Assembly: GCF_025398735.1 (NCBI RefSeq)
Contig: NZ_CP104694.1
Span: forward strand, 2,691,001-2,755,000
Source of the DNA: Tahibacter amnicola
GTDB taxonomy: Bacteria; Pseudomonadota; Gammaproteobacteria; Xanthomonadales; Rhodanobacteraceae
DNA length: 64,000 nucleotides
Reading direction: 5' to 3'
A program made the position numbers and the translations under genes. Positions 45,208 through 54,527 of this stretch are shown here, in pieces. Each line of letters begins with the position of its first letter. Positions within the stretch are counted from its first letter, which is position 1. Below the pieces are notes generated by a model, which saw only the letters and a program-made list of their open reading frames with translations, did no database searches and had not been told where the DNA came from.

Positions 45208-48200
45208 GATGGGCCTCCCGGTCGGCATGGATGAGTGCAAAGGGCTCCGCTACGGATTTGCGGCAGTCGCCGCCGAAATACAGGGCGCGCAGCGGCGAAA
45301 GATAGCTCGCTCCCATGGACTCCCGCTGGCGCTGCAGCCGATCTTCACTCGCGCAGTTCTTCAGCACGCTGTAGCGAATCTCGCGCACGTTGTCGCGTGG
45401 ATCGATCACCAGCGTCGCTCCGCCGCGGAACCAGAAGAAGCCATTGGCGACGTCTTTTCCGTCAAAGGGAATGGGCCGTCGCTGCGTGATCACGGCGATG
45501 ATTTCGGTTCGATGTGAGCCGTCGGGCGCGATACGGCGCGCGGGACGGATGTTGTGGACTTCGAACGTCGTGTTACACAGCTGGTAAGTGGATCCGTCGG
45601 CGACGGCGACCTCCTTGCCGAGTTCGTCGTAGCGTCGGATGCCTGGCATCAGGCCAAACTCGCGCAGGCGTTCGGCGTCTTCGGCAAAGATCTCGCTGAG
45701 TTTACGCGACACGTTCCCGCAGTTCTCGCGGTTGAGATTAAAAATCTCGTGGCGAGTCAGGACGCGGTTGAAGTTGATGTCGACCGCGTCAACCAGTCGA
45801 TCGAGCCATACCGGCGTCGGATCGTGGAAGGTACCCCAGGACAAGGTCTCTTCCGACACGGTACGCACATCCGCTGGCAGAATGCCGCGCTTGCGGAACG
45901 ATTCCATGATCGCCACGCGGTAGCCGTGGCGGTCCTCGACGACGAGATCGCGATCGGCGGTGATGATGGCGCGCAGATACTCGCCGAACGTGATATCGAC
46001 CGGCGGGCAGTAATCCAGCGCACGGATGCACATCGTCAGGAAATACGAGGCCGTCTCGCAGGTTTCCGTCGTCAGCCGATTGACCAGGTCCGGATGCAGC
46101 GCGCCGGCCGCGAGCACGCCCGTGCCGTTGGTCGCAATGCGGATCAGGTCGGCGGTGCGGTATGACACCACGTTGAGGAAAGCGTCATAGACCGCATGCA
46201 CCAGGATGGATCCGCGGGCGTGAGGTTCCTTGGTATCGGCATAGACCAGGTTGCTCACCTCGGCGCCGACGTAGTCGCGCAACGGGCCGTGCCGGTTGGC
46301 GCCTTCGCCGAACTGCTTGGCAATGCCGCTCAGCAGCTTCGCCGCCGTCAGGTTGCCGTGCGCATGGCCGATCTCGAAGCGGACGAGGTCGGTGATCATG
46401 AAGTGCTGGAACAGCGCAACGATATCGGCGAAGGCTTCGTGGAAGGCGATGACGTCGGGGTTGGAAGGTTCCTCAAAACGCCGGTGGAGGCCGTCGAGCA
46501 GTGCGTGCGTCATTTCGTGGGCGATGATGTCGCTGGAGAGGCACGTGAACACCATTGTGCCGGGGGCGGTCGCATCGACGCCGCTGGAACGCGACTGGAA
46601 GTAGCCGAACAGCAGTGCCTTTTTCTGGGGGCTGTAGTACGCATTCTCGTCGCGCAGTCCGTGTGGGTAGATCCGCAGGCGTCGCGTCTCGTTGTTGCCG
46701 GTGGGCGCCCATAGTGCGCTGCGTCCCAGCGCCCGTTCGAAATGGCCGATGGTCGTCATCGCCACGGCGTAGACCATCTGCTGGTGGAACTGCGGATTGC
46801 CTTCCGAGGGCGCCAGCCCGTCTTGGGCCAGCAGATAGGGATCGTTGAGATCGACCGGTTCGTACACTTTGCCGGAAGCGGGATCGACGTCGATGACTTC
46901 CAGGTACTCGCCGACCGGGCCTGGCTGCAGCGCTTCCATCCGGCTCCGGCGTTCGGTCAATGGACCGTCCTTCTCGTGGGTCGGCATGTCGTCCCACGGC
47001 ACTGTCAAAACAGTTTCGTTGAGCTGGCGCGACTGGATCTGCTTGCCGAGGCTGGGGTCGAGTGCATACACGCGCAGACGCCGCCTGGGCGGTACCGCTG
47101 GCTTGGGACGACGAGCCAGTCCGCTGGACTTTGGCGCCGCTGCGGGGATCGACGGACGATTGCGGCCGACCAGTCTTTCCAGAAACGCCCGCAACAGACG
47201 GGATGGCTGGCCGTGGTCCAGCGCCGCTTCCAGGTAACGGCTGCACGCCGCGGCGGGAATCGTTTGAGGTGGGCGGTCCGGATCGTCAATGGCCTCGTCC
47301 ACCTCGACCACCCGCTGGGCGATCTGGGTCAGTTCCAGCGCGAGCATTTCCTTCTGCGCGGTTGATACCGCGTCGAGACTCACGCCACCGCCGCCGAACA
47401 GCAGGTTGGCGACCGAAAACGATGCCTTCGCCGGTGGCCGCTTCGTCAACTGCGCGGCTGGCAGCGGCAGGATGTCGAGCGCGGCAAGCGCGTTGCAGAC
47501 ACCGTTGCCGATGGTCTTGCGTGTCCGCGCCAGGTCCATCTTCGCGGTCGACTTGCGGGCGCTGGCGAACAGGGCGTGGCGGGCGGCTTCGACGCGCATC
47601 CAGGGTTCCGGATACTTTTTTACCTCGTCCCAATGTTCGGCCAGCCACAGCGCCGCGGCCGCTGCGATCTGCGGCGTGGCGGCGGAGGTGCCCGCACCGT
47701 CCATGTCCACCAGGTTGGCACAGTCGATCTGTGCCCAGGGCACGTTGGGCGTATAGGCGCCCAGGGCCGTTTCCATTTTCTCGTCGGGCCCGAAGTTGCC
47801 CTGCATCGTGCGATTGGCCAGGCCCGTGTAGGCGCGACCATCGGCCATGACGCCGCAGGCCGCCAGCACGCGGTGCAGGCGTGCAGGAAATACGACGGTT
47901 CTGGGTGTCGGCGTGCCGGCAAAATTGTTGCCGGCGGCGGTAACCATCAGCAGGCCTGCGTCATAGGCGAGGTTGACCGCGTCCACCAGTGCGCGTGAGC
48001 TCACGCCGCCCATGCTCATCGACAACACGTGCGCGCCGTGGGTCCTGGCGTAGTCGATGCCTTGCACCATGGTGCCCAGGCGGAACCGGACCACCCAGTC
48101 TGCAATGCGGACGGGAAGGATGCGTGCCAGGGGCGCACCGCCGATGGCTGCGGCGAATGTTTTCCAGGGGTCGGACGGGTTCGCCATCTGCGCGCCGGCC

Positions 48201-48877
48201 AGCAGGCTCAGCGTGCCGGTGCCGTGGCCGCGATTGCGGATGAAACCCAGCCCGTCGGGGGTACGGTCAGTGGCGTCATTGGGCGGGTCGCCGGCCACGA
48301 AATTGCGCTGCAGGGCGTGCATCAGATTGACAGGCACCGTTGCATGCGCCTTGTCGAACCCGGTATCCAGGTGCGCGATGATGATCTGCGCCTGCTTGTC
48401 GCCCACGCGCGCCCGCGCCTGCGCCAGCGCGCTGAAGCCGTCCAGCAGATTCCACCCGACGCTGGGCCCCTTGGGGCGACCGCCTTCGGCGTTCTGATCG
48501 TCGAACGTGCATTGCGGCTTCGCCGCAGCGAGGGCGAGCGCTGATTCGTTGCCCGGCGAATCGCCATGGGGCCATTGCTGCTCGAGGTCCGGTTCGATCG
48601 CCTCGATCGGCCCCAGGCCGCCGGCCACACCGAGTCCCTGCTGTCGTTCCAGCAAGGCATGGGCGTTATCCCAGGGGTTGTCACTGGCAGGCTCCGCCGT
48701 CACGCGCAGCCAGGTGGCCGACCCTTTCTTCGCCAGCCCGAATGCCGCGTCTGCCGGTCTTGCCGGCACTTCCAGGATGGGTTCGGCACGAATGCCAGGC
48801 GTCGCCGAGAGCGATTGCGCCCCGGCCCCGTTCTTGCCGCCGCGCACCTTTACCAGGACTTCATGGACCTTTGCCAT
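45200..48877 (-). CDS. Subtilase fused to an HExxH metallopeptidase
   Basis: This is a 1225-residue protein without a signal peptide, so it appears to be cytoplasmic. After a ~160-residue N-terminal part that may be an inhibitory pro-region, there is a complete subtilisin (S8) domain: Asp171 in HLDTGFD, His218 in RGHGTGT, Asn317 in AAGNN and Ser398 in GTSAATP. Residues ~600-1200 form a second protease domain. It has HEMTH (His787, Glu788, His791) and a third ligand, Glu814, in EAFADI, the pattern of thermolysin-like (M4) or related gluzincins. Two unrelated protease active sites in one intracellular protein are uncommon. The stop overlaps the MBL gene start by 8 bp. The two proteins probably act together; their target is unknown. 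Confidence 0.85.
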   Translation of the reverse strand: MAKVHEVLVKVRGGKNGAGAQSLSATPGIRAEPILEVPARPADAAFGLAKKGSATWLRVTAEPASDNPWDNAHALLERQQGLGVAGGLGPIEAIEPDLEQQWPHGDSPGNESALALAAAKPQCTFDDQNAEGGRPKGPSVGWNLLDGFSALAQARARVGDKQAQIIIAHLDTGFDKAHATVPVNLMHALQRNFVAGDPPNDATDRTPDGLGFIRNRGHGTGTLSLLAGAQMANPSDPWKTFAAAIGGAPLARILPVRIADWVVRFRLGTMVQGIDYARTHGAHVLSMSMGGVSSRALVDAVNLAYDAGLLMVTAAGNNFAGTPTPRTVVFPARLHRVLAACGVMADGRAYTGLANRTMQGNFGPDEKMETALGAYTPNVPWAQIDCANLVDMDGAGTSAATPQIAAAAALWLAEHWDEVKKYPEPWMRVEAARHALFASARKSTAKMDLARTRKTIGNGVCNALAALDILPLPAAQLTKRPPAKASFSVANLLFGGGGVSLDAVSTAQKEMLALELTQIAQRVVEVDEAIDDPDRPPQTIPAAACSRYLEAALDHGQPSRLLRAFLERLVGRNRPSIPAAAPKSSGLARRPKPAVPPRRRLRVYALDPSLGKQIQSRQLNETVLTVPWDDMPTHEKDGPLTERRSRMEALQPGPVGEYLEVIDVDPASGKVYEPVDLNDPYLLAQDGLAPSEGNPQFHQQMVYAVAMTTIGHFERALGRSALWAPTGNNETRRLRIYPHGLRDENAYYSPQKKALLFGYFQSRSSGVDATAPGTMVFTCLSSDIIAHEMTHALLDGLHRRFEEPSNPDVIAFHEAFADIVALFQHFMITDLVRFEIGHAHGNLTAAKLLSGIAKQFGEGANRHGPLRDYVGAEVSNLVYADTKEPHARGSILVHAVYDAFLNVVSYRTADLIRIATNGTGVLAAGALHPDLVNRLTTETCETASYFLTMCIRALDYCPPVDITFGEYLRAIITADRDLVVEDRHGYRVAIMESFRKRGILPADVRTVSEETLSWGTFHDPTPVWLDRLVDAVDINFNRVLTRHEIFNLNRENCGNVSRKLSEIFAEDAERLREFGLMPGIRRYDELGKEVAVADGSTYQLCNTTFEVHNIRPARRIAPDGSHRTEIIAVITQRRPIPFDGKDVANGFFWFRGGATLVIDPRDNVREIRYSVLKNCASEDRLQRQRESMGASYLSPLRALYFGGDCRKSVAEPFALIHADREAHHG

Positions 48878-49070
48878 GCGACACCCCCGCGATGTCCGAG
48901 CTGCTGGGGAGGAAGTGTCGTCGTGGCGATCTTCATCTCACTCAGGGAAGGTTGGGTGAGCGGACAAGTTGGATGTCTGCCGTCCCCATAACCCGGCCAA
49001 ACGGTGGTCCGGCGGCATTTTGCCGCCCCTTTACGCCAGGGGGCTCAACGGAACGGCGGGTGGGCGCCGA

Positions 49071-50210
49071 TCAGACAGACCGGTTGGTCGGTTCCGGCTC
49101 GTCGCCGGGCCGGACCAGCCGCGGGCGTGCCACATAATCCATTTGTGACGCGCGTGTCTTGACGCTGCCATGTATCAGCGACTGCTCCGGAACGAACCGT
49201 GGGCGTGCGCGATGCAGGTACCAGCGCCGCTTGCCGCCGCCACGGCCGTCCGGGCGCCACCGCGGTATCGGCAACCATTCGAGCAGGTACCACCAGGGGC
49301 GCTGCCGCAGCTCGTCGTGCGCTGTTGCCGCGGCGTTGGCGGCGGTGATGCTGGCCATGTCGGTCTGCTCGGATGCGTCGTCGCCGGTGAGCATGCGGGC
49401 CGAAAGCTTCGGCCGGAACTCCAGCCCGGCCTGTTGCGCGTGATCGCGCATCCACGCCAGGGGAATGCGCGAAAGGCCGGATTCTGCCTCGGGGTACCCG
49501 CCGCCCACGTCCGCGTGGGCGCCGGCAAACCAGACCTGCCGCACATCGGTGCGGCGTTCCGCCGTCGGCGCGCCAGGTTCGCTGTTCCACAGGTTCTGCA
49601 CGAACATCACGCGGTGTTCGTCCAGCGCCAGTGCGTGGCGGACCGTTTCAACCCGGTCGTTGGTAAAGGTGTAGTCGAAAATCTGCGGGCGCCAGGGTGT
49701 GCCGACAGCGCTCACCGTATCGAACAAGCCCAGGAAACGGACTTTTGGAACAAAGCGGCTGAATGCATTACGGAATTCTTTTGCGGCGTCATCATTGCCG
49801 CGCTGGGCGTAGGTGCGCCAGGCGAAGTCGACCATCTCCTCCTGCCCCCGGTGCAACAGGCCTACCTTCCGGATCATGCCGATCAGCACGCGCAACGCAT
49901 AGGCCCCGCGGCTGAAGCCGAACCCGTAGATCAGGTCATCCTCGCGATACTCGGCCATGAGGTAGCGGTACGCGGAGCAGACGTGCCGCTTCATCAGATA
50001 GCCCGTGGTGGCGTCCAGGAACATCAGCCACCGGCGGTCCCAGCGCGTATCCGGCGACTCGGGTTCGACGGTGCCGACACCCGGCTGGTAGTACACGACC
50101 TGGTTTTCATCGCGCGCCAGCATCCGGTTCAGTCGCTGGATATTGGTCATGCCTTCGCCGGGTGCATTGCTGGTTCCGTCGATGCAGATGACGAGGCGGC
50201 GTGAGGGCAT
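49071..50210 (-). CDS. DUF2235 alpha/beta hydrolase
   Basis: This is a 379-residue protein starting MPSRRLVICIDGTSNAPGEG, with GGAGGAAC upstream. The family signature GFSRGAYALRVLIGMIRKVG holds the serine nucleophile. WFAGAHADVGGGYPEAESGL, with the likely His, is typical too. DUF2235 includes type VI secretion phospholipase effectors (Tle1 group) as well as stand-alone enzymes. No type VI gene or immunity gene is in view, so a housekeeping role is as likely. It is in the same direction as the protease operon and ends 193 bp before it. Confidence 0.9.
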   Translation of the reverse strand: MPSRRLVICIDGTSNAPGEGMTNIQRLNRMLARDENQVVYYQPGVGTVEPESPDTRWDRRWLMFLDATTGYLMKRHVCSAYRYLMAEYREDDLIYGFGFSRGAYALRVLIGMIRKVGLLHRGQEEMVDFAWRTYAQRGNDDAAKEFRNAFSRFVPKVRFLGLFDTVSAVGTPWRPQIFDYTFTNDRVETVRHALALDEHRVMFVQNLWNSEPGAPTAERRTDVRQVWFAGAHADVGGGYPEAESGLSRIPLAWMRDHAQQAGLEFRPKLSARMLTGDDASEQTDMASITAANAAATAHDELRQRPWWYLLEWLPIPRWRPDGRGGGKRRWYLHRARPRFVPEQSLIHGSVKTRASQMDYVARPRLVRPGDEPEPTNRSV

Positions 50211-50506
50211 GGGTGGTTCCTCCGGGTGCGCAAACATGGCGACCGGCGACGAACCAGGCCGATCACCGTTGAGGTGTCGGGCAGGCAGGTGACCTCCCAT
50301 GCCGTGCGCAAACCCGCGGAAGTGCCTGGCGTCCAGGCCCGCGCACCCGCGTGGAGCGAAACGGGCACTATCTCCCGCATGCCCTCTCGCCACTGGTTCT
50401 GCGTTGACACGTACCACCGCGAATGCCGCACGCCGCGGCGATAGTCCGGTAGCCCAGGCGCCGGGCGGCTTTGGGCGCAACGGTGATCACGGTAGACTTC
50501 GTACGA
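50211..50506. other. Divergent intergenic region
   Basis: This 296-bp region separates the DUF2235 gene from the TPR-PAS gene; both promoters should lie here. No other feature was found. Confidence 0.4.
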
Positions 50507-52594
50507 ATGGACTCCCGAATCTGCGTACTCCTCCTGGCGTTCGCCGCCGCCGTGGCATCGCCGGGCGAGGCGCTGTCCGGCACATTTCCGCATTGCGACG
50601 AACCTGTCGCGCCGTTGGCACCGCCGGACCCGACAATCTGCCTGTCACGCAACGAAGTGGCTTCGCCGGTAGCAGCGACCGGCCAGGCCCTGCAGGGTTT
50701 GTTCGCGCGGACCGAGGAACACGTCGCCGCCGGCCGCTTCGACGCGGCTTCCGATGCGCTGGCCTGCGCGGATGCAATCGCCGGTGCAGCACCGGCGTTT
50801 CGCTACGAGGTGGTCCGTCGCTTCGGCATCCTGGAGTTCCGGCGCGAGCGGATTCCCCAGGCATTGCGGCACTTCCACTGTGCGGCGGAAATGGCGGCAG
50901 CCAGTGGCGATCCGGTCGCACAGGCGCGCGACCTGAAGAATGTGGGTGCCGCGCTGCGACGCCTGGGCGACTTCCAGGGCGCTCTCCAGGCGCTGACAAC
51001 CAGCCTCACGATGCAGCGCGCAGCCGGCGCTGTCTCGGGCGCCGTGCTGAACAACCTGGCCGATGTCTACCGTGACCTCGACGAGCCCCGGCCGGCTTTG
51101 CAGTACTACCGCGAAGCGCTGAAGTGGTACCAGGACAACGGCGAGAAGACCGAAGCGGCGCACGTTCTCGAATCGATGGCCGAAGCGTCGCTGGACGCCG
51201 CTGATGCCGCGCAGGCCGATGCCTGGCTGCAGGAGGCGCTGGCGACCTACCGCGCCGAGAAGAACCGGGTCTATGAACTTCGCGTACACGATGGGCTGGC
51301 GCGGGCGGCGCTGGCGCAGGGGGATCTCGCCCGGGCGCGGCACTGGAGCGCCTCAGCGCTGGCGATTGCCGCCGACGGTGCGCTGCCGCTGCCACCGGCG
51401 TTGCAGCGACAGATCGCCCGGACCGAGCGGTTGTCCGGCCGGCCGGACGCGGCGATCGCGCAGCTGCGGTCGGCCCTGGGCAGCGCGGTCGATGACGATC
51501 CGGAACGTGTGCCGCTGTGGGAGGAACTCGCTGCTGCCCAGACGGATGCGGGCGAGCACGCCGCCGCCAACGACAGTCTGCGCCGCGCCAATGGTGAAGC
51601 GCGGGAAGTGTCGCGTGCGCAGCACCACCGCCAGCTGGACTGGTTGCGCATCCGCTTCGAAACAGCTGAGCGCGACCGGACCATCGCTGCGCTGGAAAGC
51701 GAAAACCGGGCGCGCACGCTGCAGTTGTGGGGGCTTGTGGTGTCCGGTCTCGCCGCGATACTGGGATTGTGGTTGCTGTTCGAACGGCGACGGCAGCGGC
51801 ATCGACTCGAAGCCGAGGCCCGTCGCGTGCGTCTTGAAGAGGAACTGGCGCGCTACCGTCGCGAAGCCGATGCTTTGGCGGAAGACCGCAATCTGCTCAA
51901 GTCCCTGCTCGACAGCCGGGATGATGCCGCCTGCCTGCTCGATGCGGAGGGGCAGATCCTGGTCTGCAACCGCGCGGCGTGCCGTCTCATCGGTGTCGAC
52001 GCCGACCAGCTGACGGGGCAGTCCATGACAGCCTATCTGGACGCCGGCGATGGCGCTGCGTCGGAGACTGTCTTCGAACGCATGGAAGACAGCACCACGC
52101 AGACCCTGGAATTGGCGACCCGTGACGGCGCGCGCGTTGCCGCGCGCATCACGCAATGGCCGGGGGGCGGCGGGCGGCTGGTGATGGAGCTCGCGCCGCG
52201 CAGCGACGTGGCGGCTGCTGCGGAAGTTACGCCGCTCGACACTGGGGAATCGGATGGCGACGACATGCGCCAGGCGTTCCGTGTCGCCCTGGTGGATCTG
52301 ATGCTCGCGGCCATCGAGGCCTGGGAGAGCGCTACCGCCAGCAACCGGATCGAGCTGGCGGAGAAAAGCCGCATCTGGCGCGTGAACATCGACGACGGGC
52401 GCCTGCGCGCCCGTGCGATGGAACGGTATCTGAGCGTGGCCAAGCTTCCACAGAACCCGCGTTGGCGCGACGTCCTGCGTACCGCCTACTACGTGCTGGG
52501 CCAATGCGCCGGCATGACCGCCGAATCGCGGGCCCGGCTCCAGGGACGGGTCGATGTGGTGCTCGGGTTCACCCGTCGTGACGCGATGGTGTAG
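50507..52594 (+). CDS. Membrane TPR-PAS sensor with an unidentified C-terminal module
   Basis: This is a 695-residue protein. A signal peptide (MDSRICVLLLAFAAAVASPG) precedes about 350 residues of TPR repeats (ALQALTTSLTMQRAAG, ALQYYREALKWYQDNGEKTE). One membrane helix follows (LQLWGLVVSGLAAILGLWLL), then a cytoplasmic coiled coil, then a PAS domain (DDAACLLDAEGQILVCNRAA). The usual histidine kinase or GGDEF domain is missing. Instead there is a ~90-residue module with RIELAEKSRIWRVNIDDGRL and RAMERYLSVAKLPQNPRWRD, which I do not recognise but which looks conserved in character. The TPR part faces the periplasm and may sense a protein. It is convergent with the next gene, 3 bp away. Confidence 0.75.
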   Translation: MDSRICVLLLAFAAAVASPGEALSGTFPHCDEPVAPLAPPDPTICLSRNEVASPVAATGQALQGLFARTEEHVAAGRFDAASDALACADAIAGAAPAFRYEVVRRFGILEFRRERIPQALRHFHCAAEMAAASGDPVAQARDLKNVGAALRRLGDFQGALQALTTSLTMQRAAGAVSGAVLNNLADVYRDLDEPRPALQYYREALKWYQDNGEKTEAAHVLESMAEASLDAADAAQADAWLQEALATYRAEKNRVYELRVHDGLARAALAQGDLARARHWSASALAIAADGALPLPPALQRQIARTERLSGRPDAAIAQLRSALGSAVDDDPERVPLWEELAAAQTDAGEHAAANDSLRRANGEAREVSRAQHHRQLDWLRIRFETAERDRTIAALESENRARTLQLWGLVVSGLAAILGLWLLFERRRQRHRLEAEARRVRLEEELARYRREADALAEDRNLLKSLLDSRDDAACLLDAEGQILVCNRAACRLIGVDADQLTGQSMTAYLDAGDGAASETVFERMEDSTTQTLELATRDGARVAARITQWPGGGGRLVMELAPRSDVAAAAEVTPLDTGESDGDDMRQAFRVALVDLMLAAIEAWESATASNRIELAEKSRIWRVNIDDGRLRARAMERYLSVAKLPQNPRWRDVLRTAYYVLGQCAGMTAESRARLQGRVDVVLGFTRRDAMV

Positions 52595-52597
52595 GGC

Positions 52598-52984
52598 TCA
52601 GGGCGTGACACAGACGGCGCAGACCCCGGCCAGGCCCTGGTCGATGCTGTATCCCAGATGGTGGCCCGAGGTGCGGTAGCTCTTGGGCGCCGCAATGATC
52701 GGCACAGGCGTGTCTGCCAGGCCTGGAACATCCAGCTTGCTGCAATAGTCGTCGATCGCCAGCGACACCTGCGTCCACGCGTCCGGCGGCTTGGCCAGGT
52801 CCACGATGCCGCACTTGTCGATCAAGTGGCGCAGTCCCGCGCCGTCAAACTGAAATTCGTCCACGACCAGTGGCGATGCGGCCGGCTGCGTGCACCAGTC
52901 CTTGGGAACGGTTTCGTGTGCGCTGGCCGAGGTTGCGCCGGACAGCGCGGCGACGGCAGCACAGAGCACAAAGAGTCGACGCAT
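52598..52984 (-). CDS. Small exported protein
   Basis: This is a 128-residue protein with a signal peptide (MRRLFVLCAAVAALSGATSASA). The mature part has Cys (DWCTQPA, DKCGIVD, DDYCSKL, GVCAVCVTP) that could form disulfides. It includes PLVVDEFQFDGAGLRHLIDK. No family is known to me. GGAGGAATC precedes the start. Confidence 0.65.
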   Translation of the reverse strand: MRRLFVLCAAVAALSGATSASAHETVPKDWCTQPAASPLVVDEFQFDGAGLRHLIDKCGIVDLAKPPDAWTQVSLAIDDYCSKLDVPGLADTPVPIIAAPKSYRTSGHHLGYSIDQGLAGVCAVCVTP

Positions 52985-53345
52985 CGGAGGAATCTCCAGG
53001 GGAAGAAGGGGGGCAAGCCTATTCGCGTCCCACTGTCCGGGTCCACCGGGATCCCGGGTAGAAGTCGGGAATAATTGATGTAACCGGCTTGATCTGAAAA
53101 GGAATCGAGCACGGTTCGCGCGACACGACGCGCCGCGTTGCGCGGCGTGTCAGACCGCCCGTGCGGCCGATTGCCCGGCTCGTTCCCGCCCTGGCCCGGC
53201 TTCGTCCTCGTCGCCGCAGTGGCCGCCGACTAGCGTGATCGGCAGGCGGTGACTCCCACGCCGCCCGGCTCTTACCCCCGTCGCACAGGACGTTCTGTGC
53301 GACGGCACCGTCCGCCGCCGAGCCCGGCCCATTTTGGAGACAGCA
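52985..53345. other. Intergenic region with an inverted repeat
   Basis: This is a 361-bp region between two divergent exported-protein genes. It contains a perfect 11-bp inverted repeat at 53278-53305 (separate entry) and several shorter GC-rich hairpins. Confidence 0.45.
53278..53305. promoter_or_regulatory. 11-bp perfect inverted repeat upstream of an exported-protein gene
   Basis: CCGTCGCACAG (53278-53288) and CTGTGCGACGG (53295-53305) are separated by six bases, 40 bp before the start at 53346. It could be an RNA hairpin in the leader or an operator. Confidence 0.4.
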
Positions 53346-54392
53346 ATGTTCACAGCTTTCGGTATGCGCAAATCCTTCCTCGCCATGGCGCTTGCCCTGG
53401 CGCTTCCGCAACTGGCCGTCGCCGACGATTCCGAAGGCGAGACGCCACCGGAAGAGCAGGAAGCGGCGCTCAAGACGGAGGTTCCCAAGGGTGCACTGGC
53501 CTTCCTGCACTACCTGGAGGATCTCGATGCCCGCTACCCGGATGCCGGCCTGGTCGACTTCAAGACATTCTTCGCCATCGAAGGCGAGACCTTTGCGCTG
53601 CGCTTCTGCGGAGCGGTGGGTATTGATGGTCCCTGCGTGCCGGCCGAGGACGAGGAGGGCAACGACATCTATGTGCCGGTGCAGGGCAGGACGGCGCGCA
53701 CGTCCGGATCGCTCGATGGCGACGACGACCTGGGTGGTGGCACGGGCGCCGGCGACTGGTTTGACTGGGCGCGCGGGCACACCGTCAATGTTGGCGTGAT
53801 CCCGGAAACCAGGGCCTGCCCGACTCATGCGAAGCTCGTCAGCATCCATCACGACGATGAAGACCGCCGCAACAACAACTCGCACAGCGGCTGGATCGGC
53901 GCTACCCGCGCCAACGACAACACCACCTGGCGCTTCTGCAAACTGGACGAGCTGGACTCGCTCTCGTTCCGTCCGCTACCGACAGCCGGTGACGACAACG
54001 ACTACTCCGTGCTCAACATGGGCGCGCTGTGCCCCTCGGGCGGGCGTCGCGTGATGCGCATGGAAGAAGGCGAGGTGTGGCGCAGCCACGCCGACACTCA
54101 CGGCGGCGTCGCGCCGAGCTTCCGTGCCTACAACCTCCAGTTCACCTTCTACTGCCACTTCGACGGCGCCAGGAAGGCGTCGCTGGGCCCGATGAACCAG
54201 TTCCCTGTGCTGGGCTTCCCGTACGGTGTGTATGCGCCCAAGACCCTGCCGACCACCTATGCGCTGGAGCGCGGACGCGTGTACCAGGACGACGAAGACT
54301 ACGCCAACATCAACTTCTGGATGTTCGGCAGTCCCGACCTGGTGATGTCTGGCACGACCAACACCGTTCGCCGTCTGGCGAAGGTGCGCTGA
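53346..54392 (+). CDS. Exported acidic protein of unknown function
   Basis: This is a 348-residue protein with a signal peptide (SFLAMALALALPQLAVADD) and an acidic N-terminal part (EGETPPEEQEAALKTE). The mature chain has a few Cys and is rich in Asp, Glu, Tyr and His, with the patches SIHHDDEDRRNNNSHSGWIG and FTFYCHFDGARKASLGPMNQ. No domain is recognised. TTGGAGA lies six bases before the ATG at 53346. A terminator follows. Confidence 0.7.
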   Translation: MFTAFGMRKSFLAMALALALPQLAVADDSEGETPPEEQEAALKTEVPKGALAFLHYLEDLDARYPDAGLVDFKTFFAIEGETFALRFCGAVGIDGPCVPAEDEEGNDIYVPVQGRTARTSGSLDGDDDLGGGTGAGDWFDWARGHTVNVGVIPETRACPTHAKLVSIHHDDEDRRNNNSHSGWIGATRANDNTTWRFCKLDELDSLSFRPLPTAGDDNDYSVLNMGALCPSGGRRVMRMEEGEVWRSHADTHGGVAPSFRAYNLQFTFYCHFDGARKASLGPMNQFPVLGFPYGVYAPKTLPTTYALERGRVYQDDEDYANINFWMFGSPDLVMSGTTNTVRRLAKVR

Positions 54393-54418
54393 GCCCGACG
54401 TTCCGTCAGGGCTAATCC

Positions 54419-54446
54419 GGGGCGGCGTCATGCCGCCCCATTTATC
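54419..54446 (+). terminator. Terminator-like hairpin
   Basis: GGGGCGGC (54419-54426) pairs with GCCGCCCC (54432-54439) and is followed by ATTTAT, 26 bp after the stop at 54392. Confidence 0.65.
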
Positions 54447-54527
54447 GCATCAGGTCACTCCAATCCGCTACGCCGGATGTAGTCGTTGCCGGGCGCAGCG
54501 GCCGGTGCGAGGCAATGGCCCGGTGTT

